Source: Planctomycetaceae bacterium UBA6163 (GTDB lineage: Bacteria > Planctomycetota > Planctomycetia > Pirellulales > Pirellulaceae). Taken from it: a DNA stretch of 15,877 bases. Position 1 is the first letter of the stretch, and each line of letters begins with the position of its first letter. Below the pieces are notes generated by a model. It did not search any database and was not told the DNA's origin. It saw only the letters and a list, made by a program, of their open reading frames with translations. Below, in pieces: positions 1-6,959 of the stretch. Made by a program: the position numbers and the translations under genes. The stretch is taken from assembly GCA_002428205.1 (NCBI GenBank), contig DIUH01000338.1:72177-88053 (forward strand), given 5' to 3'.

Positions 1-1
1 T

Positions 2-25
2 CGTGCTAGTACTCGTGCTCGTACT
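2..25. repeat. End of a degenerate 6-bp tandem repeat
   Basis: Four consecutive hexamers are visible: CGTGCT, AGTACT, CGTGCT, CGTACT. They differ only at positions 1 and 4 of the unit (consensus CGTRCT). The array starts at or before the left edge of the window, so its full length is unknown. One forward frame reads it as alternating Val-Leu. I read it as a low-complexity intergenic tract rather than a gene end, because the period is preserved at DNA level and the frame closes soon after (TGA at 93). From memory such tracts are frequent in Rhodopirellula-type genomes, but this was not checked. Confidence 0.5.
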
Positions 26-200
26 AACCGCCGCGAGTACGATTGCCGTTGACCAGCGAAACGTGCAACTTCAAGACTCACTCGCCGGGTTGTGATCCCG
101 TCGCCTCCCCGGATGCGGCACAATCTGATGCTCGTTACAATCTTATCAAACCGCGTTTGGGATGCGGTGCTGAACAATTCTTTTCCCGTATCGTGCGACT

Positions 201-1142
201 ATGGAATTACGACCGTTAACCGGAACCGACATCAGTTTATCAGTGCTCGGTTTCGGCGCTTCGTCCATCGGCCAGGAGTTTCGCCAGGTCGATTTGAATG
301 ATGCGCTTAAATGCGTTCACGCTGCTCTGGATGGTGGCGTCAACTACATCGACACCGCCGCGTACTATGGCCGCGGCATGAGCGAAGTGTTGCTTGGCCG
401 GATATTGCCGAATTTGCCTCGCGACAGCTACTTCCTCAGCACCAAACTGGGACGATACGCACCCCAGCATTTCGATTTCTCGGCTAAGCGGGTCGCCGAA
501 AGCATCGACATCTCGCTGGAGCGGATGCGGATCGAATGCATCGACATGGTGTTTTGTCACGATATCGAGTTTGTCGACATGCGACAGATTGTTGATGAGA
601 CCTTGCCAGCGCTTCGCAAACAGGTTGACGCCGGCAAGGTTCGTTATATCGGTGTCAGCGGCTATCCTATGAAGATGTTCAAGTACATTCTCGATAATGC
701 CGAAATCGACGTGATTTTGACATACAATCATTACACTCTTCAGAACGATATGGCGCTTGAGTTGTTGCCGATCTGTAAAGAGAGGGAAGTGGGAATCATT
801 AATGCCGCTCCGTTTTCGGCGCGGCTTTTATCAGATTCTGAACTGCCGCCATGGCACAAGGCCACACCCCATGTGCGTCAAGTCGCTAAGCAAGCGGCGG
901 AACATTGCAGGGCACGGGGGAGCGACATCGCGAAGGTCGCGTTGCAATACTCAGTCGCTCACCCTGGGTTTGCGTCATGTGTCACCGGCAGTGCTAGCCC
1001 CGACCGCGTGAATCAATGGTTGCAGTGGTTGGATGAACCGATGGATCAGACGCTGGTCGCCGAGGTCAAACAAATTCTCGCGCCGATTCACAATTGGGTC
1101 TATTGTGAGGGCCGGCCTGAGAATAACGATACCAGTGAGTGA
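201..1142 (+). CDS. Aldo/keto reductase, L-galactose dehydrogenase-like
   Basis: This 313-residue protein is a cytoplasmic NAD(P)H-dependent aldo/keto reductase with a complete (beta/alpha)8 barrel. All four AKR catalytic residues are present: Asp51 and Tyr56 in NYIDTAAYYG, Lys82 in STKLG, and His120 in FCHDIEF. Several stretches closely follow plant L-galactose dehydrogenase (L-galactose to L-galactono-1,4-lactone): FDFSAKRVAESID (91-103), HDIEF (120-124), the segment VILTYNHYTLQN (171-182), and GIINAAPFSARLL (198-210). Length also fits that family. The subfamily assignment is from recalled similarity; the true substrate in a bacterium could be another sugar. The start ATG has no clear Shine-Dalgarno sequence, and a TACAAT element lies at 136-141 without a matching -35. 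No neighbour points to an operon; the next gene is 350 bp away. Confidence 0.9.
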   Translation: MELRPLTGTDISLSVLGFGASSIGQEFRQVDLNDALKCVHAALDGGVNYIDTAAYYGRGMSEVLLGRILPNLPRDSYFLSTKLGRYAPQHFDFSAKRVAESIDISLERMRIECIDMVFCHDIEFVDMRQIVDETLPALRKQVDAGKVRYIGVSGYPMKMFKYILDNAEIDVILTYNHYTLQNDMALELLPICKEREVGIINAAPFSARLLSDSELPPWHKATPHVRQVAKQAAEHCRARGSDIAKVALQYSVAHPGFASCVTGSASPDRVNQWLQWLDEPMDQTLVAEVKQILAPIHNWVYCEGRPENNDTSE

Positions 1143-1494
1143 GGTGTTCCGTCTTAAATTCCCTAAGTATCATGATATCGACTGGTGACGCGTTTAGGCG
1201 TAGCGGATGTCTCCTGACTTTCGTTGGGCGGTTGGACAGTCGGAATACTGGCGAATCCCGCTACGTCAATTGTCGTTATTAGCCGTAGCCGCATATGAAG
1301 GTGAACCGTCGCAAAAGCCGGGGCGACAATGTTGCTTGCGCACCATCAGGTTCGCTTATCCGCTTGCCATAGTGATCGATTCATTTATTCTATCAACGGA
1401 GCCTTTTGTATGCGGCCCGAACGCTGGGGCGGGGGCCTACCATTTGTCGCCGCATTTTGGGGACAATTGAAAATCACACTTCAGTCAGATCCAA
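1143..1494. other. Intergenic region upstream of the NhaC-type antiporter
   Basis: No convincing gene is seen. An 87-codon open frame (1207-1470) resembles nothing I recognise and looks like chance. A weak sigma70-like pair could drive the antiporter gene: TTGCCA at 1364-1369 and TATTCT at 1386-1391, with a 16-base spacer and a leader of roughly 95 bases. The match is poor and only suggestive. No strong hairpin follows the aldo/keto reductase stop. Confidence 0.4.
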
Positions 1495-3201
1495 ATGTCA
1501 CATCCCTACGGATTCTTAAGCCTGTTGCCGCCGATCATAGCGATCATGCTGGCGATTTTGACACGCAAAGCGGTTTGGTCGCTGTTCGCGGGATTGCTGG
1601 TTGGGGCGTTGTTGATGCGTCAGGGGAATCCGGTTGACGCGATTCACGATTTGTTCGAGGTCCATTTGTGGCCGACGCTGATCGATCCGGGGAAACTGCG
1701 TGTTTTCAGTTTCACGCTGTTGATGGGGGGATTGGTCGGCCTGATCATTCGTTGTGGCGGTATGAAAGGTTTTGTCGAACTGATTTCGCCGCTTGCGAAA
1801 AGCCGCCGTGGTGGTCAGTTGACAACCTGGGCGATGGGTTGGGTAATTTTCTTTGATGACTATGCCAGTAGTATTTTGCTTGGTAACACACTTCGTCCCG
1901 TTTGCGATCGTTTAAAGATCTCTCGTGAAAAACTCGCCTATGTCGTCGATTCAACAGCAGCGCCGATCGCGGGCTTGTCGTTGCTTTCCACTTGGGTTGC
2001 GGTTGAAATTGATTACATTCGCGAGGGCCTAGCGGGTATTGGTGACCCGTCGGGGTTCAGCGCGGTGGAGCTGTTTGTTGCGAGTATTCCCTATCGCTTT
2101 TATGTGTTGGGATCACTTGTTTTGGTTGCGTTAATCGCGATTACTGGACGCGATTATGGTCCGATGTTGGTTGCCGAGCGACGGCGGGTGGCTGAGGGTG
2201 ATCAGCGTGACGTGGGCGGTTCAAGTGTTTCCGCCGGTTCGGGCGTTCATGATGAAACGGAACTGAATACTGACGCGGTCAAACCCTCTCATTGGATCAA
2301 CGCCTTAGGGCCGATCGCGGTGACGGTGGCCGTCGTCATCGCCTTGATTTATATGACTGGCGTAGCGAGCTTGGACAATGGTGGTGTTCCTGCGGATCAG
2401 CAATCGCTGCGTGAGATTGTTGGTGCTGCGGATTCATCCGTTGCATTACAATATGGATCGCTGGTCGGTTTGATTGTCGCCGCCGTGCTTTGCCGAGTGC
2501 AAAAATTGCTTGATATGAGGCAAATCATCCGTTCGATCCAGCAGGGTGCGGCGGTCGTGATTCCGGCCATCGCAATTCTATGGTTTGCTTCCGCGTTGTC
2601 ACGAATGACGGGCGATCGTGACGCCAGTGGGGCTGTGTCGATCAACGAGAATGGGGAACAAACTTTTTCACATCGTGACCAGCGGCTTTATACCGGTGCT
2701 TATTTGGCGGGTGTCATTACCGGTGAAGGTGGCAGTGTCGAAGCGAGCACGACGTTGAAGCTGTTGCCGACGATCACTTTCGTGCTTGCCGGAGTCGTTT
2801 CGTTTTGTACAGGAACGAGTTTCGGAACAATGGGAATGCTGGTCCCGTTGGTGTTGACGCTCTGTTACAACCTTCTGGCCGCTGGCGGCGCGGCGGTATC
2901 GCCGAATGATCCGCTGTTGCTGGCGACTGTCGGCGGAGTGCTGGCGGGAGCTGTATTCGGTGACCATTGTTCACCTATATCCGACACAACGATCTTGTCA
3001 TCACAAGCGTGTGGGTGTGATCATATCGCACACGTGATCACACAACTGCCTTATGCGTTGACATTGGCGGCGGTTGCGATCGTTTTCGGAACGCTGCCGA
3101 TCGGTTGGGGGGTATCGCCGCTGGTGTTACTGCCGCTTCAGTTCGTCGCGCTGGTCGTCATTCTTGTCGTATTTGGCAAGAAGGTTGAAGAAGAACTTTA
3201 G
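1495..3201 (+). CDS. Na+/H+ antiporter, NhaC family
   Basis: This 568-residue polytopic inner-membrane protein exchanges Na+ for H+ and supports pH and salt homeostasis. The family signatures are intact: a charged motif FFDDYASSILLGNTLRP (119-135), the segment VDSTAAPIAGLSLLSTW (151-167), the glycine-rich GTSFGTMG (440-447), and FGDHCSPISDTT (488-499), where acidic and polar residues typical of the ion pathway sit. Hydrophobic segments run throughout, separated by hydrophilic loops at about 225-266 and 372-398; these make the protein slightly long for the family. The start is well fixed: an in-frame TGA at 1468-1470 precedes this ATG and no other start codon lies between. The gene converges on the dehydrogenase, with only 25 bases between stop codons and no room for a classic terminator. 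Substrate specificity (Na+ alone or other exchange) cannot be read from sequence. Confidence 0.9.
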   Translation: MSHPYGFLSLLPPIIAIMLAILTRKAVWSLFAGLLVGALLMRQGNPVDAIHDLFEVHLWPTLIDPGKLRVFSFTLLMGGLVGLIIRCGGMKGFVELISPLAKSRRGGQLTTWAMGWVIFFDDYASSILLGNTLRPVCDRLKISREKLAYVVDSTAAPIAGLSLLSTWVAVEIDYIREGLAGIGDPSGFSAVELFVASIPYRFYVLGSLVLVALIAITGRDYGPMLVAERRRVAEGDQRDVGGSSVSAGSGVHDETELNTDAVKPSHWINALGPIAVTVAVVIALIYMTGVASLDNGGVPADQQSLREIVGAADSSVALQYGSLVGLIVAAVLCRVQKLLDMRQIIRSIQQGAAVVIPAIAILWFASALSRMTGDRDASGAVSINENGEQTFSHRDQRLYTGAYLAGVITGEGGSVEASTTLKLLPTITFVLAGVVSFCTGTSFGTMGMLVPLVLTLCYNLLAAGGAAVSPNDPLLLATVGGVLAGAVFGDHCSPISDTTILSSQACGCDHIAHVITQLPYALTLAAVAIVFGTLPIGWGVSPLVLLPLQFVALVVILVVFGKKVEEEL

Positions 3202-3226
3202 CGATTTTAAGGTTTCTGGCGGTGCG

Positions 3227-3964
3227 TTATCTGCCCAGTTTCAGTCTGCTTAATCCGCCATCGACAGCGATTGTCTGTGCCGTGACCCACGATTGTTCGG
3301 GGGCCAGTAACCAGTGGATCGCCGACGCGATATCGGCCGGTGTGCCCAGTCGTCCCAGTGGGTGCATTGATCGCGATGCTTCGGCGCTGCGTTCGTTTGA
3401 CCAAACTCGTTCTGTTAGCGGCGTTTGCGTCAGCCCCGGCGCGACTGCGTTTACCCGTACGCCCGCAGCGGCATAGGTTGCCGCAGCGGCCAGCACTAGA
3501 CCTTCGATGCCGGCTTTGACCGCGGAGATCGCTTCGTGGTTGACCAGTCCGATTGACGCAGCGCCGCTGCTGAGCAGGACGATGGAACCGCCGCCGGATT
3601 TTCGCATTATTGGGGCAGCGGATCGAACGAGTCCGAAGGCTGTTGTTAAGTTTTGTGAAACGGTTTGTTGCCAATCGTCCGGCGTTGTTAGGTGGGCGGG
3701 TTTAAGGATTAACGATCCGGCCAAGTTGACCGCGCCGTTCAATTGGCCAAACTCATCGACGCATCGCTGAACTGCCGCAGCGGTCGCGGTCCAATCGCTG
3801 GCGTCAAACACCGCAGTCGGTTGACCGATCTCAGCGGCGAGGCTAGACAGCGGCGCTTCGGACCGCCCGCACAGCAGCACGCGATGTCCGCCGGCGACCA
3901 ACCGTCGGGACAGTTCACTGCCGATGCCACCGGCGGCACCGATGATTAAGTAAGCTTGATTCAT
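3227..3964 (-). CDS. Short-chain dehydrogenase/reductase lacking the catalytic Tyr
   Basis: This 245-residue Rossmann-fold protein has the classical SDR layout. It shows a GAAGGIG nucleotide-binding loop (9-15), NLAG (80-83), an Asn at 105 in SQNLT, Ser132-Ser133 in the active-site strand, the Lys of the YxxxK motif (Lys150), and a typical C-terminus with VNAVAPGLTQTPL (171-183) and VDGG (234-237). The residue where the catalytic Tyr belongs is Ile146 (HEAISAVKAG, codon ATC), so a normal SDR mechanism is unlikely or altered. I chose the ATG giving MNQAYLIIGAAGG because it puts the nucleotide-binding strand at the N-terminus. An upstream ATG at 4045 would add 27 polar residues atypical for the family. 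The gene is divergent from lemA. Substrate is unknown; it may act as a nonclassical reductase or a binding protein. Confidence 0.88.
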   Translation of the reverse strand: MNQAYLIIGAAGGIGSELSRRLVAGGHRVLLCGRSEAPLSSLAAEIGQPTAVFDASDWTATAAAVQRCVDEFGQLNGAVNLAGSLILKPAHLTTPDDWQQTVSQNLTTAFGLVRSAAPIMRKSGGGSIVLLSSGAASIGLVNHEAISAVKAGIEGLVLAAAATYAAAGVRVNAVAPGLTQTPLTERVWSNERSAEASRSMHPLGRLGTPADIASAIHWLLAPEQSWVTAQTIAVDGGLSRLKLGR

Positions 3965-4033
3965 GGAGACGAAAATGGTTGTTTTGGGTGTGCCGAAATG
4001 TTTCTGCGGTGACCTCCAATTGTGACGCCCGCG

Positions 4034-4046
4034 CATGTCGGACATG
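4034..4046. promoter_or_regulatory. Palindrome between the SDR gene and lemA
   Basis: CATGTC-G-GACATG is a perfect 6-bp inverted repeat around one central base. It lies 70 bases upstream of the SDR start and 185 bases upstream of lemA, inside the 267-bp divergent promoter region. Its compact symmetry would suit a dimeric regulator, most likely of the SDR gene, but no promoter boxes could be aligned around it. It could be chance. Confidence 0.25.
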
Positions 4047-4231
4047 ATAGAACGCAGGGCAAGCGTTGGATGTTCGGGCGAAAATCTGGTCGCCTATTGA
4101 TCGAATCGATAATTTTCGCGCCCTGACGACGGTCGTAACTTGCCTGGTTGAACCGTGGTGGCACGCGTGAACTACGTGGCCGCATGGCTGAGGCCTGATT
4201 TAAACTACATTTCGCTCTGGGAAACGAATCT

Positions 4232-4846
4232 ATGAACGTGGTGCTCGTATTGTTGGCGATTGCCGGAGTCGCAGTCGTCGTTGTTTTGCTGGTTTTGATG
4301 TATGGAGTCGGCATTTACAACCAATTGGTGGCACTGCGTGACCGAGTCGACAACGCATTTTCGCAAATCGAGGTCCAATTAAAGCGGCGACACGACTTGA
4401 TCCCCAATTTGGTCGAAATCGCGAAGGGATACATGGCCCACGAACGCGACACGCTGGAAGCGGTCATCAAGGCACGCAATCAAGCGGTCAGCGGTCTGCA
4501 GGGGGCGTCGGCAAACGCGGGCGACCACGACGCGATGATGGCGATGGCCGCAGCCGAAAAGGGGCTCTCCGGATCGCTCGGCCGTCTGTTCGCACTGGCC
4601 GAGTCGTATCCTGATTTGAAAGCGAACCAAAACATGATGCAGTTGACCGAAGAATTGACTTCCACGGAAAACAAGATCAGCTTTGCTCGGCAAGGATATA
4701 ACGACTCCGTCACTTCTTATAACATTTATCGGAAGCAGTTTCCACAATTGTTGGTCGCGGGGATGACCGGCCACACCATCGACCGTGACTTGTTAGAGTT
4801 TGATAGCGAAGCGATCAAAGACGCGCCTAAGGTTTCATTCGGCTGA
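4232..4846 (+). CDS. lemA: LemA family membrane protein
   Basis: This 204-residue protein has one N-terminal membrane helix (about 3-26) followed by the alpha-helical LemA domain. Family signatures are very well kept: YNQLVALRDRVDNAFSQIEV (29-48), QLKRRHDLIPNLVE (49-62), KGYMAHE (65-71), NKISFARQGYNDSVTSYN (147-164) and the C-terminal APKVSFG (198-204). Length is normal for the family. Its biochemical function is not firmly known; LemA proteins are often encoded beside HtpX-like M48 proteases and are linked to envelope processes. Here the stop codon shares one base with the start of the protease gene (TGATG at 4844-4848), so the two are almost certainly cotranscribed and translationally coupled. 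No good Shine-Dalgarno sequence precedes the ATG. Confidence 0.95.
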   Translation: MNVVLVLLAIAGVAVVVVLLVLMYGVGIYNQLVALRDRVDNAFSQIEVQLKRRHDLIPNLVEIAKGYMAHERDTLEAVIKARNQAVSGLQGASANAGDHDAMMAMAAAEKGLSGSLGRLFALAESYPDLKANQNMMQLTEELTSTENKISFARQGYNDSVTSYNIYRKQFPQLLVAGMTGHTIDRDLLEFDSEAIKDAPKVSFG

Positions 4847-6900
4847 TGACAACACAGTTTTTCGAGCGACAAGATACCGCGCGAACCAATACCATTTGGC
4901 TGGTTGCACTGTTCGCGATCGCCGTCTTGGGCATGGTGGCTTTGACCAGCAGTCTCGGGTTTGCCGTCGGATTGGCACTCGATGGCAATGGGCCGGCGGA
5001 TTCACGCGAAGGCCCTGTGGAAAAGGTCAATCCATGGTTGGTCGCAATGATCGCCGGTGCCGCCACTATGGTGGTGATTTTCCTGGGCAGTCTTTATCAG
5101 GTGACCGCACTTCGTTTCGGTGGTGGAACGCGGGTTGCCGAGACGGTCGGTGGCAAGCAAATCTTGGGCGACACTCAAGACCCATCGGAGCGGCGATTGA
5201 TGAATATCGTCGAGGAGATGGCGATCGCGTCGGGAACTCCGGTACCGCCTGTCTACCTGATGGAAGAACAGGCAATCAACGCCTTTGCCGCAGGTTATCT
5301 TCCGGGCGATGCAGTTATCGGGGTCACACGTGGCGCGATCAACACGCTTTCACGCGATGAACTGCAAGGTGTCGTTGCCCACGAGTTTTCGCATATCCTT
5401 AATGGCGATATGCGGATGAACATCCGCATGATCGGCATCTTGCACGGAATCTTATTACTCGGGTTGATCGGTCATATCCTCGTGCGCTCGATCCATTTCA
5501 TGGGCGCACGATCCAATAATGACAAAGGGCGTGCCGGCGTTGTCATGGCAATGGTGACCACCGGGGTGGCGCTGATTATCATCGGCGGTATCGGCTCGTT
5601 CATCGGTGGTTTAATCAAGGCTGCGGTTTCGCGCCAACGAGAGTATCTGGCTGATGCCTCGGCGGTACAGTTCACACGCAACCCATCGGGGATCGCTGGC
5701 GCGCTGAAGCGTATCGGCGGATTATCAAAGCATGGAATGCTGGAACATCCCAATGCCGGTATCGCCAGCCATATGTATTTCGCACAGGGCATCTACGAAG
5801 GGCTGACCGGTTTGATGGCCACGCATCCGCCGCTGGAAAAGCGAATCCGAGCGATTGAGCCGAATTGGGACGGCGGTTTGTCGGGCGTCGGAACGTCCAG
5901 AGCGTCGCAAACAGTAAGACAATCCACCGGCACGCGGCACGGCGCGGCAGCAGCGATCGGGGGTGTGGCAGCCGGTTTTGCCGGCGGTGGAGCGGCTCGA
6001 CCGGTTGTCGTGGATGAACAAGCTAGAGATCAAGACAGGTTTAGGGCCGAGGAAGATAGCGTTTCATTGCCTGCGGTTTTGTCGGCGACTGAGCAGATCG
6101 GTGCGCCGGAGGTGGTTCATCGACAGTACACGTCGAAGCTGTTGAGGGAGATCGATCCGACCATCACAGCCGCAGCGAGAGAAGCCTATTCGGCCCGGGC
6201 GTTGGTGCTCGCATTGTTGGTCAACCAGGAATCGCATGTTCGCGACTCGCAATTCGCGATGTTGCAAAAGACGATTTCTGAGGACGTCGTAGTACTGACA
6301 CGTAAATTGGTAGACAAGGTGGCCCTGATTCCCGCGGCGGCTCGATTGCCGCTGGTCGACCTGTCGCTGCCGATGTTGCGAATGATGACCGCACCCCAGT
6401 ACACGACGTTTGCCAAGGCTTTTGAGGCGATGGTGCGTGCCGATAATCGTTTGTCGATCTTTGAGTGGACGTTATCGCAAGTCTTAGTACGAAATCTTCG
6501 CCGTCAATATGTTCCCGTCGCTTCAACGGCAACGCTGTATCATCGTTTGCCAAAGCTTGCCGAGGAACTGTCACTGCTGTTGTCGATCCTTGCGCGTGTG
6601 GGGCACGAAGGCGACGATGTCCAGCATGCGTTCGCGTCCGCAGCGGAAAAGTTGCCAGGTGTTTCGCTGCGGCTTTTGCCGGCCAGCGATTGTTCCTTTG
6701 CAAGGTTGGATGAGGCACTTGAGAAATTGGCTCGCGCGTCGGTGCATCGTCGCGGTGAAGTATTGAGTGCGTGCGCCGCATCGGTTTGTGCCGATGGGAT
6801 CGTCAAGATTCGCGAAGCAGAGCTATTGCGCGGGATCGCCGATTTGCTCGACTGTCCGATGCCACCTTTGATTGGCGAAATCGAACGTAACGGTCAGTAG
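4846..6900 (+). CDS. HtpX-like M48 membrane metalloprotease with long C-terminal extension
   Basis: This 684-residue zinc protease of the inner membrane is probably involved in protein quality control. Residues 16-45 and 63-89 are membrane helices. The peptidase domain carries HEFSH (179-183, zinc ligands His179 and His183, catalytic Glu180) and the third-ligand motif REYLAD (Glu266). Two more hydrophobic stretches (about 194-215 and 232-258) lie between these motifs, as in HtpX. HPPLEKRI (327-334) marks the end of the family core. A Gly/Ala-rich linker (about 343-385) then leads to some 290 extra residues, making the protein far longer than HtpX (about 290). The tail is helical and ends in VCADGIVKIREAELLRGIAD (647-666), which resembles the ADG...E motif of TerB-like domains. 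The gene starts within the lemA stop codon. The tail's function is unknown; it could be a regulatory or partner-binding module. Confidence 0.93.
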   Translation: MTTQFFERQDTARTNTIWLVALFAIAVLGMVALTSSLGFAVGLALDGNGPADSREGPVEKVNPWLVAMIAGAATMVVIFLGSLYQVTALRFGGGTRVAETVGGKQILGDTQDPSERRLMNIVEEMAIASGTPVPPVYLMEEQAINAFAAGYLPGDAVIGVTRGAINTLSRDELQGVVAHEFSHILNGDMRMNIRMIGILHGILLLGLIGHILVRSIHFMGARSNNDKGRAGVVMAMVTTGVALIIIGGIGSFIGGLIKAAVSRQREYLADASAVQFTRNPSGIAGALKRIGGLSKHGMLEHPNAGIASHMYFAQGIYEGLTGLMATHPPLEKRIRAIEPNWDGGLSGVGTSRASQTVRQSTGTRHGAAAAIGGVAAGFAGGGAARPVVVDEQARDQDRFRAEEDSVSLPAVLSATEQIGAPEVVHRQYTSKLLREIDPTITAAAREAYSARALVLALLVNQESHVRDSQFAMLQKTISEDVVVLTRKLVDKVALIPAAARLPLVDLSLPMLRMMTAPQYTTFAKAFEAMVRADNRLSIFEWTLSQVLVRNLRRQYVPVASTATLYHRLPKLAEELSLLLSILARVGHEGDDVQHAFASAAEKLPGVSLRLLPASDCSFARLDEALEKLARASVHRRGEVLSACAASVCADGIVKIREAELLRGIADLLDCPMPPLIGEIERNGQ

Positions 6901-6959
6901 CCCCTGCCTATAGGCGACCAAGATTTAGCCCATCCAATGATACTCCAAATGACCGTTGG

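Noticed and set aside
3..95. Open forward frame reading VLVLVLVL... to a TGA at 93-95, a possible C-terminus of an upstream gene
   Set aside because: The Val-Leu run is explained by the 6-bp repeat, and the rest shows no recognisable protein features. The left edge hides the needed context.
240..731. 163-codon open frame on the minus strand
   Set aside because: It lies fully inside the aldo/keto reductase, whose motifs are complete. It is an antisense shadow without family features.
1207..1470. 87-codon open frame before the antiporter
   Set aside because: No recognisable motif, a plausible chance frame, and an overlap with another open frame of equal quality.
3965..4045. 27-residue N-terminal extension of the SDR from an upstream ATG
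   Set aside because: Classical SDRs begin a few residues before the nucleotide-binding strand; the extension is polar and unlike the family.
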